A DNA stretch of 25,656 bases, taken from positions 1-25,656 of the forward strand of contig JAEDHX010000023.1 of NCBI GenBank assembly GCA_016296785.1. The letters are read 5' to 3'. The stretch is from Coprococcus sp. Lineage in GTDB: Bacteria; Bacillota; Clostridia; Lachnospirales; Lachnospiraceae. The first letter of the stretch is position 1; each line of letters starts with the position of its first letter. The translations under genes and the position numbers were made by a program. Positions 14,299 through 22,155 of the stretch are shown in pieces. The notes beneath the pieces were generated by a model. The model was given only the letters and a program-made list of their open reading frames with translations. It was not told where the DNA came from and ran no database searches.

Positions 14299-15752
14299 TG
14301 AGAAAAAGTATAAATAAAGTTGTTTTGGCAGCAGTGCTTGCAGGTGTTATGGTTATATCAGGATGTGGAAAAAAGAGTGTAGAATATACTCCTGATACTG
14401 AAGCTGGCGGGCAGCAAGAGGGTAATGCTATATCTTCAGATGATAATGATATCAGTACAGAGGATAAAGATGTCACTAATTCAAATGACAGCAATAAGGA
14501 AGATAATAACAATAACGCTCCAGAAGAGGATACTATCGGCGGTATAGCAAGAGAATTAAATATTCCATCAGCTATTGATATGGAGCTTGACACAAGCGGA
14601 ACAAGTCTGAATAAAATCAGGTTGTCAGATGATAGTATTATGCGGCCTGAAACTGATTTTATGTATGTTACTAATTTCAAAAATGCCAGTATTAATAGTG
14701 AATTCAAGAAGATGATTTGCGAAGCATTATTTGATAAGGAGTTTGGAGTATATGTTTCAACATATGACCTAAAGCTTAAGGCTTCCGAAGAACTTCCGTT
14801 AAGTGAAATAGAGGAAAATGCCAAATGCGGTGAGCCGGCAGGTGAGTATAGCGCAGACACATATATAGGTAAGGTAGATGGCAGATTATTTATGATTTAT
14901 TTTACTGAAGGAGAGGGCGAGATTCCACCGGCGTTCTATGGAAATGTTGTTGTTGATGACTCGCTATCTGAAGAAGAGAAGGATAAGAAATTTATAACCG
15001 GTCATATATATGAATCAAGTCCGTTAATTGATTATAATTTCTATACTGATGATTTAGACAAGGAGCCTGTAGTGGAGAATATTTCATCTATGAATATTGA
15101 GCAGGCTGCGGAGAAGGCAACAGAGTATCTGTATAATATTGGGATTAAGGACTCTATTGTTGAGAATCTTAGTGCTTTGATGTATTGTGCATATAATCAG
15201 AGTGGACATAATGTTTCACAAGAAGCAAGCGGCTATAGCGCGGAGCTTATTCCTGCAATAAATAAGATTCCACTATATACACATGAGGCATTTGGTATTG
15301 ATACTCTTAGGAGTAAAGATATTCTGTATTACATGGAGAATACAAAATACTATGTAGAGTTCACTGATGATGGTCTTGTTACAATTCAGGGCGAAATGCC
15401 ACTTATAAATGATGGTGAGAAGATCAAAGCAGAGAAGCTTATTTCCTGGGATGAAGCATTAGTCTCACTTCAGAATACGGTAAGTGAGTTATATAGTGAT
15501 TATGAAGGCTTTAAAGAAGTTAACTTCAATGATATAAGGCTTTCCTACTATTTAATAAAAGAGGATAATTCGTATAAGGTTGTTCCGGTATATGTATTTG
15601 CTGAGCTTCAAAAAATAGAAGCGACTGAGGAGATGGATGGAGTGCCGGAATATAGATACGACTGGCCGGTTCAGCTTATTTTAATAAATGCTATCGATGG
15701 AATTAGTATTGATATTATTCAGGATGAATCACTAATAAACATTAAAGGATAG
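14298..15752 (+). CDS. Predicted lipoprotein of unknown function
   Basis: The 484-residue product begins with a lipoprotein signal peptide, MRKSINKVVLAAVLAG then VMVISGC with the lipid-modified Cys at residue 23. A low-complexity Asp/Asn/Ser/Glu-rich linker (about residues 32-78) leads to a globular region. I do not recognise a domain; repeated Y/F-rich strands and DSLSEEEKDKK-type loops suggest a beta-rich extracellular domain. Such lipoproteins are common in Lachnospiraceae. It has a strong AAAGGAG ribosome-binding site inside the loop of a hairpin. It ends at a bidirectional terminator shared with pyrG. Confidence 0.8.
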   Translation: MRKSINKVVLAAVLAGVMVISGCGKKSVEYTPDTEAGGQQEGNAISSDDNDISTEDKDVTNSNDSNKEDNNNNAPEEDTIGGIARELNIPSAIDMELDTSGTSLNKIRLSDDSIMRPETDFMYVTNFKNASINSEFKKMICEALFDKEFGVYVSTYDLKLKASEELPLSEIEENAKCGEPAGEYSADTYIGKVDGRLFMIYFTEGEGEIPPAFYGNVVVDDSLSEEEKDKKFITGHIYESSPLIDYNFYTDDLDKEPVVENISSMNIEQAAEKATEYLYNIGIKDSIVENLSALMYCAYNQSGHNVSQEASGYSAELIPAINKIPLYTHEAFGIDTLRSKDILYYMENTKYYVEFTDDGLVTIQGEMPLINDGEKIKAEKLISWDEALVSLQNTVSELYSDYEGFKEVNFNDIRLSYYLIKEDNSYKVVPVYVFAELQKIEATEEMDGVPEYRYDWPVQLILINAIDGISIDIIQDESLINIKG

Positions 15753-15765
15753 AATATAACAAAAG

Positions 15766-15822
15766 AGAGTCACTTTGATATTTACCTTGTCTTTCTGACA
15801 AGGAGCATATCAAGGTGACTCT
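15766..15822. terminator. Bidirectional terminator between the lipoprotein gene and pyrG
   Basis: AGAGTCAC (15766-15773) pairs with GTGACTCT (15815-15822), TTGATA with TATCAA, and an inner CCTTGTC with GACAAGG around TTTCT. T-rich tails follow on both strands (CTTATTTCG on plus; CTTTTGTTA on minus). It serves the two convergent genes. Confidence 0.88.
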
Positions 15823-15831
15823 TATTTCGTA

Positions 15832-17445
15832 TTAATTCATATGATTAAGTGCGGCTGCTACAAAGCCTTTGAAAAGTGGATGTGGCTTATTTGGTCTTGA
15901 TTTGAATTCAGGATGTGCCTGAGTTCCAATAAACCATGGATGATTAGGAATCTCAATCATCTCAACAATGTGTCCGTCCGGAGACAGACCTACAAGCTTC
16001 ATACCATTTTCAATAAGTGCCTTTCTGTAATCATTGTTAACCTCGTATCTATGTCTGTGACGCTCGTGAATCAATTCGCTTCCATAGAGTGAATAAGATT
16101 TTGAATCCCTGCTGAGAACACATGGATATGAGCCAAGCCTTAGTGTTCCGCCAAGGTCTGTAACATCATGCTGGTTAGGCATAATATGAATAACCTGATG
16201 GAAGGAATTTGGATTAAATTCCGAACTGTGCGCATCAGCATATCCAAGGACATTCCTTGCAAATTCAACTATTGTAAGCTGCATTCCAAGACATAAGCCA
16301 AGGTATGGAATCTTATTTACACGGGCATAATTAATTGCTGTAATCATACCTTCTATTCCTCTGTCTCCAAAGCCTCCCGGAACGAGAATACCATCAACAT
16401 CACCAAGTATCTGGTTTACATTTTCTGATGTTACAAGCTCTGAATCAACCCATTTTATTTCAACCTCAGCACCATTGGCAAAGCCGGCATGCTTAAGTGA
16501 TTCAACAACAGAGATATAAGCATCATGAAGAGATACATATTTGCCAACAAGTGCAATCTGGACCTTCTTTGATGGGTTCTTCCAGGAATCAATCATACTT
16601 GTCCATTCATTCCAAGCCTGCTCGTCAGGTGGAGGGCATTCCATGTTAAGACATTTGCAGACAACGTCAGCTAAATGCTCTTTTTCCATAGCAAGAGGAA
16701 CCTCATATAATACATCGACATCAAGGTTCTGAATAACATTCTCACTTGGGACATTACAGAACAGTGCAATCTTGTCTTTAATGCTTTGGTCAAGTGGAAG
16801 GTCAGAACGACATACAAGAATATCAGGCTGTATACCCATGCTCTGAAGATTCTTAACGCTCGCCTGGGTAGGCTTCGTCTTTATCTCACCTGATGCCTTA
16901 AGATAAGGGATTAGTGTTACATGTATCATGATACAGTTCTCATAGCCTACATCATGCTGGAATTGTCTGATTGCCTCAAGGAAAGGCTGGCTTTCGATAT
17001 CACCTACCGTTCCGCCTATCTCGATGATAGCAACCTCTGTTTCTGTTGCTTCGGGATTTCTATAGAAACGATCCTTGATTTCGTTAGTTACATGTGGAAC
17101 TACCTGAACGGTATGGCCGCCAAAATCACCATGACGTTCCTTCTGAAGTATGCTCCAATAAACCTTTCCGGTTGTTACATTAGAATTCTTGTTAAGACTT
17201 TCATCGATAAATCTTTCATAATGACCTAAATCAAGGTCAGTTTCAGCACCATCGTCTGTTACAAAGACCTCGCCATGCTGAATAGGGTTCATTGTTCCCG
17301 GGTCTACATTGATGTATGGATCAAACTTCTGGCTGGTTACTTTGTATCCACGCATTTTAAGAAGACGGCCAAGTGAAGCAGCGGTAATTCCTTTTCCAAG
17401 TCCTGAAACAACACCGCCGGTAACAAATACATATTTGATTGCCAT
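15832..17445 (-). CDS. pyrG: CTP synthase
   Basis: The 537-residue product is a full-length CTP synthase. It turns UTP, ATP and glutamine into CTP in the cytoplasm. The N-terminal synthase domain (about 1-266) carries the P-loop SGLGKGITAASLG (residues 14-26) and the DPYINVDPGTMNP stretch. The C-terminal class I glutaminase domain (about 290-537) has the nucleophile in GLCLGMQ and the His-Glu pair in THPEF-like AHPEFKSRP. Ribosome-binding site GGAGG precedes the start. It has a good sigma-A promoter and, between promoter and gene, a transcription terminator hairpin, so expression is likely set by attenuation. Confidence 0.97.
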   Translation of the reverse strand: MAIKYVFVTGGVVSGLGKGITAASLGRLLKMRGYKVTSQKFDPYINVDPGTMNPIQHGEVFVTDDGAETDLDLGHYERFIDESLNKNSNVTTGKVYWSILQKERHGDFGGHTVQVVPHVTNEIKDRFYRNPEATETEVAIIEIGGTVGDIESQPFLEAIRQFQHDVGYENCIMIHVTLIPYLKASGEIKTKPTQASVKNLQSMGIQPDILVCRSDLPLDQSIKDKIALFCNVPSENVIQNLDVDVLYEVPLAMEKEHLADVVCKCLNMECPPPDEQAWNEWTSMIDSWKNPSKKVQIALVGKYVSLHDAYISVVESLKHAGFANGAEVEIKWVDSELVTSENVNQILGDVDGILVPGGFGDRGIEGMITAINYARVNKIPYLGLCLGMQLTIVEFARNVLGYADAHSSEFNPNSFHQVIHIMPNQHDVTDLGGTLRLGSYPCVLSRDSKSYSLYGSELIHERHRHRYEVNNDYRKALIENGMKLVGLSPDGHIVEMIEIPNHPWFIGTQAHPEFKSRPNKPHPLFKGFVAAALNHMN

Positions 17446-17464
17446 ATAAATACCTCCATAAAAT

Positions 17465-17499
17465 AAAAAAACGTTTTGCTTATAAAAGGGCGCAAAACG
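17465..17499 (-). terminator. Leader terminator (attenuator) of pyrG
   Basis: On the minus strand, CGTTTTGC (17499-17492) pairs with GCAAAACG (17479-17472) around a 12-base loop, followed by seven T (17471-17465). It lies in the 5' leader, just before the GGAGG of pyrG. In Bacillus and other Firmicutes pyrG is controlled by CTP-sensitive reiterative G addition that prevents such a terminator from forming. Here the run of G expected at the transcription start is not evident. Confidence 0.82.
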
Positions 17500-17533
17500 A
17501 TAAGGAAATACTTATAACAATAACACAAGGGTA

Positions 17534-17562
17534 ATTATAGTTTATTAAGCTACAAAAGTCAA
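17534..17562 (-). promoter_or_regulatory. Sigma-A promoter of pyrG
   Basis: On the minus strand, TTGACT (17562-17557) and perfect TATAAT (17539-17534) are separated by 17 bases. The expected start is near 17526-17528, giving a leader of about 80 bases that holds the attenuator. Confidence 0.85.
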
Positions 17563-17681
17563 TTGCAAATATTTGCTAATCCGGAAGAAATTTATGAAAC
17601 ATATGATAACAAAATGATGTTTATGCTTAGAAAATATGATATTATAGATTATATTATATCTATTTGCGTAGGATGTTTATT

Positions 17682-19505
17682 ATGGAGAAGAGCGGAATTA
17701 CTTTTATACATATTTCTGACGTTAATTTAGGCCTTGTACCTGAGGCAGATTTGAAGCTTGGTACTGACAGATTTAACGAGATAAAAGAAACATTTGCAAA
17801 TACAATAGAATATGCGAAGGAACATAAGGTTGATTTTGTTTTCATATCAGGTGATTTGTTTAATTCTATCCCTGATATTAGTATGCTGGAAGAGCTGGAT
17901 AGAACTTGTTCAATCCTTGAGGATACATGTGTAGTATATTGCTCAGGTAATCAGGATTACTTAGGAAATGATTTGCCTATATGGGACTATGATTTTAAAT
18001 CTAATATATATGTGATTGGGCGAAACAGACTTCCTGAAAATCAGAATAAGGAATCGAGGTTTTATGCAAAAAGAAGTGAAAATGCATCATATATGCTGGA
18101 TTGCCTCAGATTCCATAATATGGGGCTTGATGTATATGGTGTAAGCTATTTCGATAAAAGAAACAGCATTTCTTCTTTGGCAGGTGCAATTCCATCAGAT
18201 AGTAACAGAATCAATATTCTTTTGGCTCATGGCGGAGAAGATAAATATCTGCCGATTGATTTTAGCGAGTTAAAGAATTCAGGCTTTGATTATGTGGCAC
18301 TTGGACATAAGCATAAGTATACTCAGATAAGTGATAATATCTGCTATGCCGGCTCGCTTGAACCTCTTGCTGATAATGAACAGGGACGTCATGGCTTTAT
18401 ATTTGGAAGCTTGACTAAGGATTCATTTAGTAAACAGTTTATTCCATTTTCAAAGAGAGAGTATAAGACGCTTGATTATCCTGTAAATAATTATACTACG
18501 GACACAGATATTGCTTTAGATATTGAGCATCTTATCGGTATTGAAGGAAAACAACACATTTATACCATCAATATAGTAAGACTTGATGATTGTGAAAAAA
18601 ACTTTGAGCTGTATGGTATTACTGACAAATATAATATACTTGCAATAAATGGGCTTTCTTTTGAAAGAACGGATTATGATTGTTATATTAAGTCTAATAG
18701 AAATAATTCCTTTGCAAGGCTTCTAGATGAGATGTATGCTGAGTCTCCGGTGAAACGTGACGGTGCTAAGCTTGCTGTGGATACTGTTATTGATATATCC
18801 GGAATCAATAAGCGCAAGGGTAATAAAATGAGTTCCCGTGTATTTGATGATGCATGCAAACAAGCGGTAGGCATTTTTTCTACCCGCTTAGAGGCGGCAA
18901 AGAAATCAGAGGAAATATGTGATTTCGAGCAGGCAAAGGAGAAGCTTAGTGTAAGCCCGGATGTGTTAGATAAATTAAATGATACCTGGGCTAAGGAGAG
19001 AAAAGCGGAGCTTGAGTATCGTACCTTTAAGAAATACTACGAAGAATTTCCGAGAAAACGACAGAGAGAACGAACCAGGATGATACTTAGAGTATTGCTT
19101 ATTCCAATTATTGTATTTGGAGTATTTCTCATAATCACATTTCCTCAGGGATTAATAAAGGCATCGCTTGAGAACAATAGTAATAAGTATGCTATGTCAA
19201 TGCTTATTGTTGCATTTAGTATTATCTTAGGTGTTTACCTTATTTATATGTTAAGTAAGAGAATAGTAAAGACAGATTCGCTTATAGATATTGAGAAGAA
19301 AAATGATGAGAAGACAGTTCTTGGCATGCTTGAAGAAAGCAGGGATAAGGTTGATTCGCTTCGTGATAAACGTCATGAGCTGCAGCTTCTTGAAAGCAAC
19401 AGAAAGGGGCTCTTAGAAGAGATTAGTGAGAAGGAACGCAAAACCGAGAAAATCTACTACGAAATGAAGGTATTAAGTGAAGCTATTGATATATTGATGA
19501 AATAA
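17682..19505 (+). CDS. Membrane-anchored SbcD/YhaO-like metallophosphoesterase with altered active site
   Basis: The 607-residue product starts with a calcineurin-like phosphoesterase domain related to SbcD/YhaO/Mre11. Asp13 of ISDVNLG, Asp58 of SGDLF, Asn90, His183 (LAHGG) and GHKH (His209, His211) are present. However, the family D-x-H is D13-V-N15, and the family GNHD is GN-Q91-D92. The second histidine is the usual catalytic one, so activity is doubtful or altered. After a cap region (about 270-450), two membrane helices (about 468-487, 507-527) are followed by a coiled coil (about 535-600). SbcD normally pairs with an SbcC/YhaN ATPase, which is not adjacent here. Start at 17682 follows TAGGAT. 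Its last 49 bases overlap spmB on the other strand. Confidence 0.82.
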   Translation: MEKSGITFIHISDVNLGLVPEADLKLGTDRFNEIKETFANTIEYAKEHKVDFVFISGDLFNSIPDISMLEELDRTCSILEDTCVVYCSGNQDYLGNDLPIWDYDFKSNIYVIGRNRLPENQNKESRFYAKRSENASYMLDCLRFHNMGLDVYGVSYFDKRNSISSLAGAIPSDSNRINILLAHGGEDKYLPIDFSELKNSGFDYVALGHKHKYTQISDNICYAGSLEPLADNEQGRHGFIFGSLTKDSFSKQFIPFSKREYKTLDYPVNNYTTDTDIALDIEHLIGIEGKQHIYTINIVRLDDCEKNFELYGITDKYNILAINGLSFERTDYDCYIKSNRNNSFARLLDEMYAESPVKRDGAKLAVDTVIDISGINKRKGNKMSSRVFDDACKQAVGIFSTRLEAAKKSEEICDFEQAKEKLSVSPDVLDKLNDTWAKERKAELEYRTFKKYYEEFPRKRQRERTRMILRVLLIPIIVFGVFLIITFPQGLIKASLENNSNKYAMSMLIVAFSIILGVYLIYMLSKRIVKTDSLIDIEKKNDEKTVLGMLEESRDKVDSLRDKRHELQLLESNRKGLLEEISEKERKTEKIYYEMKVLSEAIDILMK

Positions 19506-20038
19506 TAGCCGGCGAATATATAGCCGGCTATTATTATGCTTGCAATTACTCCTGCGAATATAGAAATAAGTGCAAATGGTATTATGCAGCCGGACTTTTT
19601 TACTTTAGCTGCCATAAGGAAAACTGACACGGTATAAAATAAAGATTCAGTACTGCTAAGTATTATGGCACTCGTAAGACCCTCTAATGAATCAGGTCCG
19701 TACTTCGAGAAGATGTTAAGCATAAGACTTGTGGCAGAACCGGAGGAAAACAGCTTAGTGATTATTACGGGAATTACGCAGCCCGGTGTATTAATTAATG
19801 AAGACAAGGGACTAAACAGCTGTGTTGCTTTGTCAAGCGCTCCTGAATCATTCAATATTTGTACTGCAAGAAACAGACCTACAAGAGTTGGCACTATTTT
19901 ATATACTATTTCAAGGCCTTCAAAGGCTCCCTCAATAAATACTTCATATACATCGAGCTTTTTTACAGCCCCATATATTACAATAAATAATATTATTAGT
20001 GGTATTATGTATGATGATGCATGTGCAATTGCTGTCAT
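19457..20038 (-). CDS. spmB: Spore maturation protein B
   Basis: This 193-residue membrane protein matches SpmB, which with SpmA is needed for spore core dehydration. Typical stretches are IIPLIILFIVIYGAVKKLDV, the EGAFEGLE helix, and KLFSSGSATSLMLNIFSKYG with SLEGLTSAIILSSTE. It follows spmA by 18 bases. The C-terminus (roughly the last 15-20 residues after IIIAGY) is longer than I expect for the family. It is encoded by an inverted repeat (19501-19535) and by bases overlapping the 3' end of the convergent SbcD-like gene. Confidence 0.92.
   Translation of the reverse strand: MTAIAHASSYIIPLIILFIVIYGAVKKLDVYEVFIEGAFEGLEIVYKIVPTLVGLFLAVQILNDSGALDKATQLFSPLSSLINTPGCVIPVIITKLFSSGSATSLMLNIFSKYGPDSLEGLTSAIILSSTESLFYTVSVFLMAAKVKKSGCIIPFALISIFAGVIASIIIAGYIFAGYYFINISIASLNTFIS
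19501..19535. terminator. 13-bp perfect hairpin at the convergent gene overlap
   Basis: AATAATAGCCGGC (19501-19513) pairs perfectly with GCCGGCTATTATT (19523-19535) around a 9-base loop. It begins in the last codons of the SbcD-like gene and lies inside the spmB coding end. The T content of the tails is moderate, so terminator function is likely but not certain. Confidence 0.6.
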
Positions 20039-20056
20039 ATTTGGAATTCCCCGTAG

Positions 20057-20707
20057 CTATATATTCTTCTTTAACATGCTGTTTGTATCGTTATTGTTAT
20101 CATTATTCTTTGCAGCTCTTTTTGTTCTCTTATTGCTATATTTATTTATCAGAAAACATAATAAAACTGCCATAAGTGTTGAACAGGATGTGGCAATTAG
20201 TCCGGGGATAATAATTGATGCCGGATTTGTAGCACCATATTCAGCTCTGTATGCAATTATGCTTACAGGTATCAGCTGAAGTGATGATACATTTAGAATC
20301 AGAAATATACTCATTTCTCTGCTTGCTTTTATATTGTTGTTATTCATCTTTGCAAGCTCTTCCATAGCCTTAAGTGCAGGCGGTGTTGAAGCCCAGCCAA
20401 GACCTATCATGTTAGCAACAATATTTGTACATATATATTTATAGGCCTTCGAGTCAGCCGGAAGCTTAGGAAACAGTACCTTCATCACAGGTGAAAGCAG
20501 TTTTGTCCATTTGTTCATAAGACCGGATTTGTCTGCTATCTTCATAATACCGCACCAAAGGGATACAATTCCGAGCATTGTAATACAAAGAGAAATAGCT
20601 TCCTTTGTTGAGTCAAGTATTCCTGTATTTAGACTTTCAATATTTCCTGAAGCTATGGAATATACGATGCCGATAATAATCATTGCTGCCCAGATTAAAT
20701 TTATCAT
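20057..20707 (-). CDS. spmA: Spore maturation protein A
   Basis: The 216-residue polytopic membrane protein matches SpmA (nucleoside recognition/Gate-type domain). Family-like features are NLIWAAMIIIGIVYSI at the N-terminus, SLWCGIMKIADKSGL, KLLSPVMKVLFPKLP and NMIGLGWASTPPALKAMEEL. It acts in the spore envelope with SpmB during core dehydration. Start at 20707 follows AGGAGGTG on the minus strand; an upstream in-frame ATG at 20764 lacks that support. The C-terminus ends in a polar Lys/Asn/Asp-rich tail. The usual Bacillus neighbour dacB is absent here. Confidence 0.94.
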   Translation of the reverse strand: MINLIWAAMIIIGIVYSIASGNIESLNTGILDSTKEAISLCITMLGIVSLWCGIMKIADKSGLMNKWTKLLSPVMKVLFPKLPADSKAYKYICTNIVANMIGLGWASTPPALKAMEELAKMNNNNIKASREMSIFLILNVSSLQLIPVSIIAYRAEYGATNPASIIIPGLIATSCSTLMAVLLCFLINKYSNKRTKRAAKNNDNNNDTNSMLKKNI

Positions 20708-20768
20708 GCTGCACCTCCTTAATCGCAATAGTAGTATATGCATTAATTCTTTAAAAAAGTACAAATGT

Positions 20769-20797
20769 GTAACATGAGATATAAAGACACATATTCT
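20769..20797 (+). promoter_or_regulatory. Possible sigma-E promoter for cotJABC
   Basis: GTAACAT (20769-20775) and CATATTCT (20790-20797) are 14 bases apart and loosely resemble the Bacillus sigma-E pattern, which drives cotJ in that genus. No good sigma-A promoter is seen. The match is weak, and orientation and position are the main support. Confidence 0.3.
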
Positions 20798-20812
20798 ATA
20801 AGGAGAAAAAAA

Positions 20813-20836
20813 ATGCTAAGTTGTAGGAGGCTATAA
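20813..20836 (+). CDS. Putative 7-codon leader peptide MLSCRRL upstream of cotJA
   Basis: An AAGGAG ribosome-binding site (20800-20805) precedes ATG 20813, which reads M-L-S-C-R-R-L-stop. Its two AGG codons form the AGGAGG that serves as the ribosome-binding site of cotJA, and its stop (20834-20836) is one base from the cotJA GTG start. This layout would suit translational coupling. It could equally be chance, so it is listed as tentative. Confidence 0.35.
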   Translation: MLSCRRL

Positions 20837-20837
20837 A

Positions 20838-21137
20838 GTGGAAGCATATGGAAATTATAACCGCGCCGCAAATGGCAGGTGCGGATGTGGAGCTAATATG
20901 GGAACACGTCATCCAAATAATGACTTCCCTTCAAATAGAGGAAGAATGGAAAGAACCAAAGAAATGAATGAACACAAGGAAATTCATGACAAAATGAAAA
21001 TGTATGAGAGACCGGTTGGAATAGCATATGTCCCTATGCAGGAATTTGGCGAGATGTATGACGCCTGCAAAGGTCTGAAAGAGGGTACAATGTTCCCTGA
21101 GCTAAATCTTATTTTCTGTGGTATAAGGGGGAATTGA
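20838..21137 (+). CDS. cotJA: Spore coat-associated protein CotJA-like
   Basis: The 99-residue product ends with the CotJA core: PVGIAYVPMQEFGEMYDACKG, then G-T-M-F-P-E-L-N-L-I-F. The N-terminal 55 residues are a less usual extension with CGCG and many charged residues. CotJA is an inner spore-coat component made in the mother cell with CotJB and CotJC. The start codon is GTG after AGGAGG. It is the first gene of cotJABC, with spacing of only 3 bases to cotJB. The N-terminal cysteine/glycine region might bind metal or crosslink; that is inference. Confidence 0.88.
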   Translation: MEAYGNYNRAANGRCGCGANMGTRHPNNDFPSNRGRMERTKEMNEHKEIHDKMKMYERPVGIAYVPMQEFGEMYDACKGLKEGTMFPELNLIFCGIRGN

Positions 21138-21140
21138 TGT

Positions 21141-21404
21141 ATGAATAAGATGAATAAAAAGCAGCTTCTTTGTTTTATTAATGAAGTAAGCTTTGCACTA
21201 GACGATCTGGCACTTTTTCTAAATACACATCCTACATGCAAGCAGGCACTTGTCAGCTATGAGAATTATAAGGGAATGCGTAAACAGGCAATTAAAGATT
21301 ATAACCAGTTGTACGGACCGCTTAATAAATATCAGGTAAACGACAGCAATTATTTTGACTGGGTAAATAAACCTTGGCCATGGGAAAAGGAGTGTGATTG
21401 TTAA
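21141..21404 (+). CDS. cotJB: Spore coat protein CotJB
   Basis: This 87-residue protein has the CotJB pattern: helix LLCFINEVSFALDDLALFLNTHPTC, then ALVSYENYKGMRKQAIKDYNQLYGPL and the C-terminal FDWVNKPWPWEKECDC. The W-x-W-P-W-E motif is typical of the family. It acts in the spore coat with CotJC. Its stop codon TAA overlaps the ATG of cotJC by one base, so the two are translationally coupled. Start 21141 follows AAGGGGGA; an in-frame ATG at 21150 is possible. Confidence 0.94.
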   Translation: MNKMNKKQLLCFINEVSFALDDLALFLNTHPTCKQALVSYENYKGMRKQAIKDYNQLYGPLNKYQVNDSNYFDWVNKPWPWEKECDC

Positions 21405-22045
21405 TGTGGGTTTATGAAAAAAGACTGCAGTTTCCTGTAAATATTAAGGAGACTAATGCAAAGCTCGCACAGGCGATAATGAGTCAGTATGGTGGCCCTG
21501 ATGGTGAAATGGGTGCGTCCATGAGATACCTTTCACAAAGATATGCAATGAAGGATAAGCATGTTCAGGCAACACTTACTGATATTGGAACAGAGGAGCT
21601 TGCACATCTTGAAATTGTTGCTGCAATTATTCACCAGCTGACAAGAGATTTATCTATTGAGGAAATTAAGGCGTCCGGATTTGATAAGTATTATATTGAT
21701 CACACTATAGGTATATGGCCACAGGCAGCAGGCGGTGTTCCGTTTAATGCATGTGAGTTCCAAAGTAAGGGTGATCCAATAACAGATTTGTTTGAAGATA
21801 TGGCAGCTGAACAGAAGGCACGCAGCACCTACGATAATATACTTAGATTATGCCGTGATTATCCTGATGTATATGAGCCAATCAAATTCCTTAGAGCAAG
21901 AGAAATAGTACATTTCCAGAGATTTGGAGAGAGCCTTGAGATAGTAAAGGATAATCTTGATAAGAAGGATTTCTATGCCTTTAACCCTGGCTTTGATACA
22001 GCTGCACCTTGTATTGATAAGGACGGATGTGGATGTAAGAAATAG
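21404..22045 (+). CDS. cotJC: Spore coat protein CotJC, manganese-catalase family
   Basis: The 213-residue product is a CotJC manganese catalase-like four-helix bundle. Visible metal-binding features include the glutamate-rich LAQAIMSQYGGPDGEMGASMRYLSQRY, the ELAHLE motif (E-x-x-H, about residues 66-71) and the E-x-x-x-H motif in REIVHFQRFGESLE. The C-terminus ends with DKDGCGCKK, a Cys pair. It is proposed to detoxify hydrogen peroxide or act as a coat structural protein. Start ATG 21404 overlaps the cotJB stop. It is followed by a hairpin at 22087. Confidence 0.94.
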   Translation: MWVYEKRLQFPVNIKETNAKLAQAIMSQYGGPDGEMGASMRYLSQRYAMKDKHVQATLTDIGTEELAHLEIVAAIIHQLTRDLSIEEIKASGFDKYYIDHTIGIWPQAAGGVPFNACEFQSKGDPITDLFEDMAAEQKARSTYDNILRLCRDYPDVYEPIKFLRAREIVHFQRFGESLEIVKDNLDKKDFYAFNPGFDTAAPCIDKDGCGCKK

Positions 22046-22086
22046 AATTAAGTATTCTATAATCATATTGCATAAAGTAAAAACAA

Positions 22087-22142
22087 AGAGCCATGTTGAT
22101 ATGTTTCTGTAAGATAGACAGATTATATATCAATATGGCTCT
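22087..22142. terminator. Bidirectional hairpin between cotJC and the GNAT gene
   Basis: AGAGCCAT (22087-22094) pairs with ATGGCTCT (22135-22142), extended by TTGATAT/ATATCAA. The minus-strand tail (CTTTGTTTTTAC) is T-rich and suits the GNAT/tex transcript; the plus-strand tail is weaker. Confidence 0.8.
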
Positions 22143-22155
22143 CTATAATATTTAC

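Noticed and set aside
14294..14860. Minus-strand open frame of 188 codons, Ser/Leu-rich
   Set aside because: Antisense shadow of the lipoprotein linker region.
19665..20279. Plus-strand open frame of 204 codons across spmB and spmA
   Set aside because: It crosses the junction of two well-supported minus-strand genes and has no start signal.
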